Shown piece by piece: positions 44,045-54,487 of a DNA stretch of 64,000 nt; position 1 is the first letter of the stretch; each line of letters starts with the position of its first letter. This DNA comes from Taenia hydatigena (taxonomy: Eukaryota > Platyhelminthes > Cestoda > Cyclophyllidea > Taeniidae), in NCBI GenBank assembly GCA_036345935.2, contig JADWOT020000005.1, forward strand, positions 2,660,696-2,724,695, given 5' to 3'. A program made the translations under genes and the position numbers. Below the pieces are notes generated by a model. It was given only the letters and a program-made list of their open reading frames with translations. It had not been told where the DNA came from and did not search any database.

Positions 44045-46640
44045 GTGTTGCAAGCCAATGGAAATGCCCTCTCTTGCCCCACGAAGCCAACTGCACACTT
44101 ACACGCACACCGCGAGACCATTGATCATTGGATAGTCTAGGACCATGTGTTAGTTAGTCTGGTGAGGATGTCTGCCCCATCAGCATTACAGCGTTCACCC
44201 TCAACTATGTGACCAGCTACAATATTGTGAGTGGGTATTGCACGCAGTTACGAGAAAGTCATCACGAGCACTAGAACCATAAAAGTAAACAAGTTAGCAA
44301 CGCCAAATTCGGTGGGTGTAGATCTGTCGGTTGCAGCGATTGTAGGAATGGACGCTGGATCTTTGGCGTGGGCATTAAGAATTGATGGTAGATCCACTCA
44401 ACGGATGCTTCTTGGACATTAGTTTGAATTAGGACGCACTGCTATTACACCTGGAGGCCTACACGTCAACAAGCACTTTGTGCTGCATAGTGGATAAATT
44501 TGTTGCACTGCCTGTGGCTGATTCCATGGTAGGAGATGATCGAGTTGTAGCTGTGACCAACAAGCACGGCTTACCTTCCAATCGTGGATCGAACTTTGAT
44601 TAAATGCCTAAAGTGGACTAATCTCCTCCTTAACTAAATGCAGCTACTGCCTGAAATTTGCTGTGGTGACAAGCAGAGTGAAACATTTCATCAAAATTGT
44701 GATCATTTGTGCACAACAGCGGTGGTAGCAATGGCTTTTTGATGAGCTGAGTTATGGAAGTGACTCGAAAGGAGGACAACTATCTGCCACCAGTTATGGA
44801 GACGCCATTCGATTGTGCGTTGCAGTCGCAGTTGCACTCATCACTGAATGATGGAATGAGGCGTGGATTGTCATCGCTGGAAATAACTCAGCATTCAGCA
44901 AAGGTGCGTGGCCATTCAGCCACAAACCGTCATCTTGTCGTCACTATTCTATGAGGCGGCATATTCTTCGCTGGGTGAAATTTCACACCTACATGACAAA
45001 TTTGATGGCATGAAAACCTCATGTGCTGATATTGCATCAACAAGAGACTACGCCTTAATGGAGTAAAAGAAGCTGCGTAGTAGCCAGCCCTTCATCACTC
45101 TCCGCAGGCTGTACTGTTGCTTCTGGTCATGGTTTTTAGGCCGTCTCGATGGCCTCTACGACCTTCTGCAGTAAAGTAGGTAGTCAGTTCTTCCATGAAG
45201 CTGCAGTTTATTGCAACGTCACTATAAACTCATGTGACCACGTTTATGAGTCTTTTGGGAGCCTGTTAGATTCTCCACGTTAGATGAATTTGCAGGCAAG
45301 CAGAACTGAGGTAGCCTCACACAAGTGACCAATACGAGCAGATAGCAACTCAAACTCATGTGAGTAGGCGACGAATGGATAATACAAGTCAGCCTAAGAC
45401 AAAGGAGAAACGAAGAGGCTGAAAGAAATAGATAATGTGGGATAATGTGAAGGCGTAGAGGTGATTAGGTGAGCGTGTGTCTGGGCCAACGTGGCCTCAT
45501 GCAGCACCATCGGCTGACGCGTCGGAGTGTGTACATCAGCCATGTGATCCAGGAGCGGACCACTGTCTCGTACACGCTTGACTGCTCTAGTGCAACCTTT
45601 TCATGCTGAAGTGTGAAACACTCAGCAATTACTTTTTTACAATATTGGCTGCCAAATGCAGTTAAAATTAAACTTGTGGCTAAATTCAACCCAAATGCCT
45701 AACATCTTTGCTGGTCTAAAATGTCCCAAGGATGGCCCCATTTTAGGTAAGCTTATTGAGACCTTGTCGTAATCCTTTTCCGCTTATTCCACAACTTGCC
45801 TTATCTTTTTCTGTATGAAGCATAGTAAATTCTAGCGAGGCTTTAAATAATGCTTTCTCTCCGAGGAAAAGACGCGCAAACACCTGGTGTAGTAGCACGT
45901 TCTGTCCTCAGAAACAGTAGGCAGCCCCTCTCCGTCTCAGTCGTCACCTCCACGCCAATTGCTCCTTTCCCTACGCAATTGCCTTGTTCTGTTGATGGCA
46001 TCACAGGACCACAGAGAGGTTCTGCCACTTGAACGATGTGTTTTTCAGGTGTCATCGCTCACTGGTCCTTAGAAAGTAGACAACTTCGTGTGGATTCAGT
46101 AATGCCTTGAAGTGGATTCTTGGGAGTAAGGGAGTATAATCAAGCCAACCTAAGGAAAGCTGCAGTGGGAGCCGAGTGGTTTAAATGGACAGTAGCTTTT
46201 GTGACGGGCGTGCAAGAAATGCTGAATAAGGAGGTTGGATGACTTCATTTGTTCAGTGACCCAATTAAAGCAAGTTTAAGCACAAACGATCTGACACTGA
46301 GATAAAACTGTTCACAGTTCTGTTCGAAGACGTGCCACTTGTTCATCTCGATCAGGGGTTGTGCGACACTCAGTCGTTTGAAGAAATGAGTGCCGCGACG
46401 TTGTGATTAGGAACCACCACAGCCAGTGCCACCACAGACACATGAGCTGCTGTTTAACGTTCTATCACCCTTGGCATTCATGCATTGTACGCCATTGCTG
46501 AATTGACCAGAAACCACAGCACTGTATGCCATTTAACGAGAAATGCATTTGTTGTTCGTCTTCTCGTTTAGTATCAGCAAAGCAGATCTGTGATGCATAG
46601 GCCGATTGCCAGTGGCTAGACATGTCTTCCACGGTAGTCT

Positions 46641-48700
46641 AGCTCCTCACACGTGTACTATTGAAGGTGATAGCCTGGCCCGAAATCTAGTCAAAATTCA
46701 GCCATCCGAGGTATATCCGGAAATGTGGAAGGTTGGGAGTGGTGGCTAGGAATAGAAGTCCGTAGACTGGCGCATGTCACGAACGATCTTGGCCACTCCA
46801 TCTGCACTTAAGCAAATGAATGAGCCTCTGCGATACCTCGATTTGGAAACAAGAATGTTTCATAATTAAATTACTGCGAGTCATTTGAACCTGAGGCTGA
46901 TTAAGTGAATCGGGTTAGGAAGAGCCTGCCTGAGGTTCCATAGTTAGGAGGTTGAGAGGTAAATGCACAAAATGTAGGCAGATTAGAGATCGTGATGCAT
47001 TTTGTACGCTGAATTGACAGCCGAATGTTTAACGATGATAAGGAAAGGGCGTTGACTTCTTTGTTCGGTGGGAGGTTAAGTGAAGGGACTGCTCCGAAGT
47101 GCATGGGCAAATCATCAGTAAATGCGGCAAAGGTATGTGAAATAGCGGAAGGCAGATGGATGATAGAGTGGCCAAGGCTGATCCTCTGTAAGTGCAGCTC
47201 CTTGTGAAGTCGCAAGTTTGCCATTGAGGTGGCTTCAAGCGTCCGGCAACAGAACAGCCTCAATCGCCCACTGAAGAATGCGACGACTACAGAGGGGTCT
47301 ACGACTTCAACAATTATTCTTGATCGAATGTTACTGAATTGGCTGCAAATCATTCATTGACTGGGTGGTTGGATGCACGGTGAAAGGAAGAAAGGGGCTT
47401 ACTCCATTTTATTGACTGCGCGCAGTGTGTGGAGAGATGAAGTGATGGAATCGTTGATGATCACGAAATATTAAGCCAACGTTTGGCCAGGTGTGTATGA
47501 AACAAGCGAAGAATGAAATAGGGGAGAAAGGATAGAACGAAATATAGGCAGGTTGGGTAGAGAGTTCTGGGGTTCCACTCAGCCTTGACTAAAATGGAGG
47601 ACGAACTAGGACGGTAGATGCACAGTCCGTACGTTTTACACTGGGCACGATTGTGCTAGTCCGTACAGATTTCTTGCGATAAGGTGAATTTGCGAAAGAA
47701 CTGCAGATCTTCAAAAATGAGAATCAATGATTACTACGATGGCTGAGGGAACGCCGGACACTACTTGGGCTTTTCTACATGTTTTCGATTCTCGGCGAGC
47801 CACCGTCTGCCTCCACTGACTTGGTCTGCTCTAGTTTCTTAAACTTCATCTCACCATTCATCAAACCATGCTGACTGTCTCACTTTTCGACCCCTGCACA
47901 ATCCGTTGTGAACTCTCAGTCTACCATCAATAGCTCTGACGTGGATTTTAAGGATCGCTTTTCCACCATTTCATTATGTGGCATCACTTCAGACAGTCAA
48001 ATTCATGTTCCACACTCGTGAGCAATTAAACTGCCCACGTTTAAGGATCATTGTGTTAAAAGCCTTGCCGCACGTCAGCCAGAAACTGCCGCCTTTACTG
48101 ATCGCCACCATGCAAAGTTTGATACGCCTCTGAACCACGTAAAATGGGTTGCATATTTGGGGCAGACAAGTCCTCTACGCCTTAGCTCTTAACTTCGGCT
48201 CCTTAATCCACAAGTTGCTGCGAATATTTGGCGACATGTCCTTTAGTTTGCGTTTGGAGATGTCGAACAGTCCTACCACCAATTCGAAATTGCAGATCAG
48301 CTTGACTCAAGGCCAAATCCTGGACAGTAAATGCTCTGTTTTGAGGCAATAACAAGGGACGCCTACACGATTGTTCGGCGCCAAGTTGTTTAGCTTCACG
48401 TTGCCCATGATGAGTGCCTAGTTTGGGCCAGTTGGTCTTCCATCAGCGCTGCATCCCACCTTTGTCAGAAATAGCAGACCCCCGAGAATGCTAAAGTGGA
48501 CACTTCTCTCAATCCCTGACGTTTAAGCGCTACAAAGACTTGCGAATCATGCACTGCGTTAGCCTAGCATTAATATTTCCATCCATCCGCACTACTGGAA
48601 GGCCTCCGATTTCTAGGCCATTTGCAGTATTTATTTTTCACGATTCGAATGCCCTTTGCAAGCATCTCGGACAGACTTGCACATTTGTAGTGCGCTGTCC
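46641..48700. other. Single-copy stretch without recognised genes
   Basis: The first 120 bp continue the match to 7846-7970. The rest has a 150-codon minus frame (46901-47353) and a 67-codon plus frame (48149-48352), neither with a recognisable domain. It may hold the decayed 5' part of the retroelement seen at 48718. Confidence 0.45.
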
Positions 48701-48717
48701 GAAGTGACCCTTATACA

Positions 48718-48830
48718 CTCCATAAAGTAAAAGAAGCGGTAGAGGAATTGGCAGACGGAGAGGTGATTAAGTAGACAGAAGCTTGGGCAAAGAGCTAAAG
48801 TGGTATTTGTGGCCTTGAAAAGGTCACGCT
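48718..48830 (+). pseudogene. Remnant of a Ty3-like reverse transcriptase start (different family)
   Basis: One plus-strand frame reads HKVKEAVEELADGEVIK, a stop, then TEAWAKS. This resembles the RT entry motif of Ty3-like elements (V..LVEEMIKDEVIKPSKSPWAS in the intact copy nearby). It is too different to be the same family, and no further RT motifs follow. Confidence 0.35.
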
Positions 48831-49258
48831 ATTTATGCTCCACCACCCAACTTCCACTTGCACGACCTAGGCACACCCGAAGGCTAGGGTGCTTCGCACA
48901 GCCTCACAAGTGTGGGCCAAATGGCACAAGACGCGGGCACAAATTGTAACGAATTCACTAAGTCGACTAGTGTTGTGCTTTGCAACTATTCGAAGAATGA
49001 ATGGAACGGAGCCACCAAACAGGCGGATGGGAACTTGTGCTATAGCGCAGTCATAGGTTAAGTTGTACAGGCTAACAGGATAGCTTAATGGCTAACTTTG
49101 TTGTTGCCTTGAATGCCATTTACTTAGGCAGAGAAATTCACTAGCACTCGGTATGCCTGTGTGGCGAAATGACTTCGCTCCGAAACTAGCCATTTCGTTA
49201 TCAGTAGCACCCTCGTCGGTGCGCAACACTACTAATGGAATCTACTCCATTAATGCCT

Positions 49259-49453
49259 CTAACGTACACACAAGACCCTCGAAGCCAAATCCATAGCATC
49301 CTCAAATGTTGTCGCTCGCATCCCACGATGGTACTGGGTACCACATTCAGCCTCCGTGGTGAAAAGTTCCTTGGCAGTTCCACATCTTGTCAGGTGGATC
49401 CTAATTTGCATGTGTTCTGTCCGCGCTGATCTATTCAACCTTAACATATCCAC
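49259..49453 (-). CDS. Unrecognised open exon-like segment (third copy)
   Basis: Open minus-strand frame with residues LTRCGTAKELFTTEAECG and TTFEDAMDLAS, ending CVR and TAG. The copies at 8570-8770 and 34808-35008 are interrupted in this frame. It lies downstream of the membrane gene on the same strand in all copies. No family recognised; splice limits unclear. Confidence 0.3.
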   Translation of the reverse strand: MDMLRLNRSARTEHMQIRIHLTRCGTAKELFTTEAECGTQYHRGMRATTFEDAMDLASRVLCVR

Positions 49454-49590
49454 TCAGTTCAACTTCCTTCCGCCTCAGTGCAGCCGATATTACTAACTCA
49501 ACTCCATGACAAAATGAATGTGCGTGTTGGATAATTATATTAAAAATGGTACAAGATACATCCACCGTACTGCTGAAATTACAGACCCCT

Positions 49591-50028
49591 TCAGAACTTT
49601 CCTCCCATCTCCTCTTTGCTTTCCTTCAAAGTGACTTCAGTGTCACTGCCATCAGATTCTTCATAGGTGAACTCCTGGGCTTCCTCTAACACTTGCCTAG
49701 AAGAAAGCAATACTGACCCAACTAACCAAAAATCTACGGCTGAAATTGGGTGTAGCTTGTCCACTTCACCTTAGCCTTCCTCGATTTGTGACGAGATAGG
49801 CTTTTCGCGGCAATGCAGACGACAGTTATGAAGACAATGAGGAAGCCATAAGTGACACAGGCCGCGAGAATAACGTGGTATCCTCGGTTAAAAGTACCTC
49901 CGCAAGTGGAAATTCGGGTCATTATTACCTTCATCATGAAAAATAAATCTGCTCTTATCGGTCTTTGCCTCCTGAAGTGTCAACCCTAGGGCAAATGGAG
50001 CCCAAACAAATAGCATACACGGTAACAT
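49591..50028 (-). CDS. Small signal-peptide/transmembrane protein, copy 3 (three exons)
   Basis: Join 50028-49929 (100 nt), 49897-49738 (160 nt), 49696-49591 (106 nt), 121 residues plus TGA. It has a signal peptide (MLPCMLFVWAPFALGL), a short outer segment, one membrane span, a basic stretch, and an acidic tail with YEESDGSDTEV that is absent from copies 1 and 2 (16 extra codons, in frame). Without splicing the frame would stop at CCG TAG; that TAG falls within the 41-nt intron (49697-49737, acceptor TTTCTTCTAG), which supports the intron. The start codon is chosen for the signal peptide. The intact retrotransposon begins 287 bp upstream of it. Confidence 0.6.
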
Positions 50029-50309
50029 GTCTCATAGCAAATCCACATTAACATGGCGCCTCGGCAGCAAATTGACCGATGGAGAAGAAGTAGGAAATTC
50101 AAAAGAAACTTTAGATGCAGGAAGATATTTCACATTACCAATTAGCTTTGCCCAAAATGCAAGCATATCAGAATATTTGCCAACGTACCTATTTTACGAA
50201 TACATTTTTCCTTATCGTAATTATGAGAAGAAAAGGTCAATTATCTAGTGTCATACATAAAAGCGACTAACAAGTAATGATTTTTCGGTCGTCAAAAATT
50301 CAATCTGCC

Positions 50310-50314
50310 GTAAT
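50310..50314. repeat. Target-site duplication, left (GTAAT)
   Basis: The five bases GTAAT precede the 5' LTR and recur directly after the 3' LTR at 54715-54719, the usual mark of Ty3-like integration. Confidence 0.9.
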
Positions 50315-50541
50315 TGTAATACTTAATTCTTTAAATGTGCTTTGTAGGCCAGAGGCGGGAAGTGAATTTAAACCACGTGACGGAGGAACGCGGAGACTCC
50401 TTGGAACGTGACGTACCCTCGGCTTGAGCCCCCATTAGTCGCCTAACTGTATTTATCACCCTTATAACAGTAAAGATGTCAAAACGCTCTCAGACTTCTG
50501 CTGGCAAGGGTAACCAGGAGGGGGAGGAGGAACCCTCTACA
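50315..50541 (+). mobile_element. 5' LTR (227 bp)
   Basis: Begins TGTAATAC and ends CTCTACA (TG...CA). Identical base for base, as far as I can read, to 54488-54714. AT-rich elements 'tatttatc' and 'cttataac' before 50470 may act as promoter. Unusually, the gag-pol ATG (50476) lies inside it, so its last 66 bp are coding. Confidence 0.95.
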
Positions 50542-53500
50542 CTGGTGGCAGCGTTGGCGGACCTTCCCCATTTCAAGGAAGGGATGAATTTCGGAGATTG
50601 GATGAAAACCGTTAGGTTTAACATCCACTTGTTTCCCCAGCGGCAGAGGATCCCGCTGATCCTACACGCCCTTCCGCAAGAGCTGTTCTCCGCAGCGGTT
50701 GATGCCGGGGTCTCACCCGACTCCGATCTAGACGAGTGCTGCGAAATTCTGGCCCAGCTCGTCATCGACCAACGAGAGGAGTCGCTTGCTAGGGAGTTCT
50801 TTCTCCGCGAGCAAAAGTCGGGCGAAAGCGACGAGGACTTCGCGGGAGCACTGCAAATCCTCGCTGAACGGGCTTTCAGGGGATGCCCACCTAACAAGGT
50901 GAGAAGATGGGTGGCTGTCCAGTTCAAAGCCGGCGTTCGTCCTCCGTCTATCGCCGCGAAACTTCAGGCCCTGAAGACCAGCGACCTCAGCCAGCTGGTC
51001 GATGCAGCCACGAGGAAACGTCAGGAACTCCTCCTGACTTCGTCGCTCCACACGACCCACCGACGACCAAGTTCCACACGTCCGCGGTGGACCCCTCCGC
51101 TCCGTCCCGCAAAAGCAGGTGAGCAGCATTATTCCCTATCCTGCTTATCACCCCGTGGTTCTCTTCCCTTTATGCGAGTCTCCGGCAAGCTAGAGGGACG
51201 CCCCTGCAGTTTCCTTCTTGACTCAGGCGCAGCTAAGTCATTAGTGAACCCTCAAGCGTTCCCTGATCTCCACAAAAAGTTCCGCACGGGTCCCTCCTTC
51301 GCAAAACTTCTCTCAGCAGAGGGGAGAAAGATGAAAGTAAAAGGAGAGACGTCACTAAAAGTCTCATTGGGGACAGAAACGTGGCAAGTCCCATTCATTA
51401 TGTGCCCCGAGTTAGTTTGGGACGCTATACTCGGTGTGGACTTCCTTCGTAACACCAAGGCGGTCCTGAATTTCGCAGAAGGGACACTAGTGACCCAGCG
51501 GCATAAGAAAACTACCCCAGCCAGATCTCCGCCCAAAAAGGACGCAGACGCAATCTGTAGCGCCCTCTTCGAAGCTGCAGCCATCCCGATCAACAACTTG
51601 GATGAGCTTTGCTCCCAGCTAACGCACATCACCGATGGCGAGAGAAAGGAGCTGCGCTCCTTGCTTAGCAAGTATCCAAGCATGTTCTCATGGCAAGGAA
51701 CAAAACTCGGGCGAACAAGGATGGTCAAACACACGATCGACACTGGCGAGGCCAGGCCCATTTGGCAACCACCCAGACGTATACCTCCGCCTCTCCAGGA
51801 CGAGGTGAACCGTCTGGTGGAGGAGATGATCAAGGACGAAGTGATCAAACCTTCCAAGTCACCATGGGCTTCTCCAATCGCACTAGTGAAGAAAAGTGAC
51901 GGTAGTCTACGGCTGTGCATCGATTACAGGAAGTTAAACGCCGTAACCAAGAAGGACGCCTTTCCCCTACCTCACATCAACGACTCCTTGGACGCTTTGC
52001 ATGGATCGAAGTGGTTCTCCACCCTAGACTTAAAATCGGGATACTGGCAAGTAGAAGTGGCGGAAAAAGATAGAGAGAAGACGGCTTTCATAGTACCCAA
52101 CGGACTTTATGAATTCCAGACCATGCCGTTCGGACTCTGCAATGCCGCAGCCACATTCCAGCGCCTAATGCAGACCGCACTGATTGGGCTTTTCCCGAAG
52201 CATTGCATAATCTACTTAGATGACGTTCTCGTTTTCGGGGGAGACATTCGCGAACACAACGCCAACCTTAAACTAGTCCTAGACCGTCTGCAAGAGGCAG
52301 GTTTGACCTTGAATCCTAAGAAATGTCATTTTCTCCGCCGTTCAGTCAACTTTCTGGGGCACACAGTCTCGTCAGACGGGATGGCAGTCACTGAAGATCG
52401 CACGAAACAAGTGAGAACCTGGCCAACACCAACTAATCAGACGGAACTTCGCAGTTTCCTCGGTTTGGCAAACTACTATAGGCGCTTCGTGAAAGGTTTT
52501 GCAAAGATTGCTAGTCCCCTACATAAGCTAACCGAGAAGGAGGCAAAAAGAAATTTCAAGTGGGAGAATGAACATGATGAAGCCTTTAAAGAACTAAAGC
52601 GTATGCTCTGCTCCGCTCCGATTTTGGCTTTACCAAACTTCGAGACCACCGCACCTCCCTTCGTACTGGACACGGACGCCAGCGACGTGGCCGTGGGCGG
52701 TGTACTTTCGCAAAGAGACAAAGAAGGCAGGGAACACGTCATCGCCTACGCTAGTGCCAGATTGAACAAAAAAATGCGACAGAAGAGTGCAACAGAACGT
52801 GAACTCTTCGCCATCTATACAATGGTGCGACACTTCAAGCACTACCTGATAGCGAGACAGTTCATAGTGAGAACAGACCACCAGGCGCTGACCTGGTTGA
52901 AAACTATGAAGGAGATCGATCGTTCGGTTGCACGCTGGTACGAGGAACTGCAACAATATGATTTCACTGTACAGTACAGAAAAGGAAACTCGCATAGCAA
53001 CGCAGACGCCTTATCCCGCAGGCCCCTCTCAGTGGAAAGGCATGGCGGTGTAGTGGGAACCCTATTTTTAAGCGAGCCGACTAAACATCAGTGGAGTAAC
53101 ACACAGAGTACAGACCCCGACACGTCCTTGGTATACGACAGGTTTCTGGCATCCTCGTCCAAGCCCACTGCGGAAGAGATGAAATCATCCAGCAAGGCAG
53201 CCAGGCAGATATGGCAGCATTGGTCCAAACTCTCCCTGGAGGACGAAGTCTTGTGGTACCAAGAAGATGCCACGTCTCCCAAACGCTTGGTTGTTCCGGG
53301 TTCTCTGATACAAACAGCCCTCCAAGAGCTGCATGAACAGTTGGGCCACGTCGGTGAGAAAAAGATGGTGGAGGCCTCGGTGAAACGATATTGGTGGCCC
53401 TCCCTCTCCCCAGACGTGCACGACTTCTGCCGAACCTGCATTACTTGCAGCAGGTTCAAGAACCCTCACTCCACAGCAGTGGCACCTCTGCAGCCTATGC

Positions 53501-54447
53501 TTACGGGCTTTCCGGGCGAACGAGTGGGTATCGACATCATGGGGCCTCTTCCCCTTACTAAGAGGGGAAACCGATATATCTTAGTTATGGTTGACTACTT
53601 CACGAAAGTGGCTGAAGCGGAGCCCATGAAGTCCCAAGACGCTGAGACAGTCGCGTCGACCTTTTTCAATCGTTGGATCTGTCAGCACGGAGTGCCTGAA
53701 TCAGTCCATAGCGACCAGGGCCCTAATTTTGAAAGCCGACTCTTTACCGAACTATGCAAGTCCCTCGGAATCGCAAAGACGCGCACGACACCCGGCCATC
53801 CTCAGGGCAATGGACAAGTGGAAAGAACTAACCGAACCTTGATAGGGTTACTGAAGGCTTTCACGAAGGAGGCACGGCCGGAAGATTGGGATTTAAACCT
53901 TGGACGTGCTCTTCTTGCCTATAGGGCTACAGTCCACACATCTACCGGTGTCTCTCCATTCAAGATGCTCACCGGCCGCGAAATGAGAGTTCCCTCTGAC
54001 GTTTTCCTCCCGCGCAAAGAAGTGGCTACCGACAACGCCCCGGAGTACGTACTACGTCTCAAAGAAGGGATAAGAAAGACGTTTAATCTCGCCCGCCGAC
54101 ACCTTCAAATGTCTCATACCAGACAAAAGAAATACTACGACAAGCACAGTCGACTCACTGCCTACCACGAAGGAGATCTCGTCCAAATATATCGGCCAAT
54201 TCCTCCACCTGGGACACATCGCAAATTTTACCACCCTTGGAGTAAAGATCCCTTCCGCGTAGTAAAAGTCCTGTCCCCTACGAACTACCTCGTCCGGAAT
54301 GCGGAACTCCGTACCCAGCCAATAACCGTCCATCACAATAAGATCCGGCCTTACAGAGGTGCTCCGCCGGTCGGCTACGAGGACGAAGCCTACTTAGTCG
54401 TAGAAGAAAGCAAACCACCCGATGGTTTAACCAAAGCGAATCAATAG
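50476..54447 (+). CDS. Gag-Pol polyprotein of Ty3-like retrotransposon (fused, 1323 residues)
   Basis: A single frame with no frameshift between Gag and Pol. Residues 1-22 are encoded by the LTR itself. Gag spans about 1-200 with no CCHC zinc knuckle. The aspartic protease has LLDSGAAKS with Asp 249. The reverse transcriptase has Asp 518 in STLDLKSGYWQ and YLDD at 580-583. RNase H follows, with LDTDAS (Asp 732, Asp 734). The integrase has a zinc site (His 953, His 958, Cys 988, Cys 991) and a catalytic triad Asp 1020, Asp 1080, Glu 1116 with 35 residues between the last two. A GPF-like DPFRVV lies at 1258-1263. No envelope frame and no chromodomain were seen. The product would drive the element's own copying and integration in germ cells. 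Confidence 0.97.
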   Translation: MSKRSQTSAGKGNQEGEEEPSTLVAALADLPHFKEGMNFGDWMKTVRFNIHLFPQRQRIPLILHALPQELFSAAVDAGVSPDSDLDECCEILAQLVIDQREESLAREFFLREQKSGESDEDFAGALQILAERAFRGCPPNKVRRWVAVQFKAGVRPPSIAAKLQALKTSDLSQLVDAATRKRQELLLTSSLHTTHRRPSSTRPRWTPPLRPAKAGEQHYSLSCLSPRGSLPFMRVSGKLEGRPCSFLLDSGAAKSLVNPQAFPDLHKKFRTGPSFAKLLSAEGRKMKVKGETSLKVSLGTETWQVPFIMCPELVWDAILGVDFLRNTKAVLNFAEGTLVTQRHKKTTPARSPPKKDADAICSALFEAAAIPINNLDELCSQLTHITDGERKELRSLLSKYPSMFSWQGTKLGRTRMVKHTIDTGEARPIWQPPRRIPPPLQDEVNRLVEEMIKDEVIKPSKSPWASPIALVKKSDGSLRLCIDYRKLNAVTKKDAFPLPHINDSLDALHGSKWFSTLDLKSGYWQVEVAEKDREKTAFIVPNGLYEFQTMPFGLCNAAATFQRLMQTALIGLFPKHCIIYLDDVLVFGGDIREHNANLKLVLDRLQEAGLTLNPKKCHFLRRSVNFLGHTVSSDGMAVTEDRTKQVRTWPTPTNQTELRSFLGLANYYRRFVKGFAKIASPLHKLTEKEAKRNFKWENEHDEAFKELKRMLCSAPILALPNFETTAPPFVLDTDASDVAVGGVLSQRDKEGREHVIAYASARLNKKMRQKSATERELFAIYTMVRHFKHYLIARQFIVRTDHQALTWLKTMKEIDRSVARWYEELQQYDFTVQYRKGNSHSNADALSRRPLSVERHGGVVGTLFLSEPTKHQWSNTQSTDPDTSLVYDRFLASSSKPTAEEMKSSSKAARQIWQHWSKLSLEDEVLWYQEDATSPKRLVVPGSLIQTALQELHEQLGHVGEKKMVEASVKRYWWPSLSPDVHDFCRTCITCSRFKNPHSTAVAPLQPMLTGFPGERVGIDIMGPLPLTKRGNRYILVMVDYFTKVAEAEPMKSQDAETVASTFFNRWICQHGVPESVHSDQGPNFESRLFTELCKSLGIAKTRTTPGHPQGNGQVERTNRTLIGLLKAFTKEARPEDWDLNLGRALLAYRATVHTSTGVSPFKMLTGREMRVPSDVFLPRKEVATDNAPEYVLRLKEGIRKTFNLARRHLQMSHTRQKKYYDKHSRLTAYHEGDLVQIYRPIPPPGTHRKFYHPWSKDPFRVVKVLSPTNYLVRNAELRTQPITVHHNKIRPYRGAPPVGYEDEAYLVVEESKPPDGLTKANQ
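50543..50560 (+). other. Primer binding site, probably tRNA-Leu, inside the coding frame
   Basis: TGGTGGCAGCG starts one base after the LTR. It complements the last bases plus CCA of eukaryotic tRNA-Leu (acceptor ...CGCTGCCA); the next bases match less well. The site is simultaneously read as codons of Gag. Confidence 0.65.
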
Positions 54448-54451
54448 GGGT

Positions 54452-54469
54452 AGCGCCGGGGACGGCGCT
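54452..54469 (+). other. Perfect 6-bp hairpin between stop codon and polypurine tract
   Basis: AGCGCC, loop GGGGAC, GGCGCT. It sits 4 nt after the TAG stop. It could be an RNA structure near the 3' end; role unknown. Confidence 0.5.
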
Positions 54470-54470
54470 C

Positions 54471-54487
54471 AAAAGACGAGGGGGCTA
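54471..54487 (+). other. Polypurine tract
   Basis: AAAAGACGAGGGGGCTA, directly before the 3' LTR; the expected priming site for plus-strand DNA. Confidence 0.8.

Larger units (their letters stand above)
43660..46640 (+). repeat. FN3-block duplication, copy 3 (truncated)
   Basis: Matches 29681-32680 at about 97-98% by eye (offset 13,962-13,981). It starts inside FN3 intron 1, so only the first exon of that gene is present. It includes R2 (45395-45650) and R3 (45850-46530). Confidence 0.85.

Noticed and set aside
46901..47353. 150-codon minus-strand open frame
   Set aside because: No domain, no paralogue, no signal peptide and no splice context; length is within chance expectation for this base composition.
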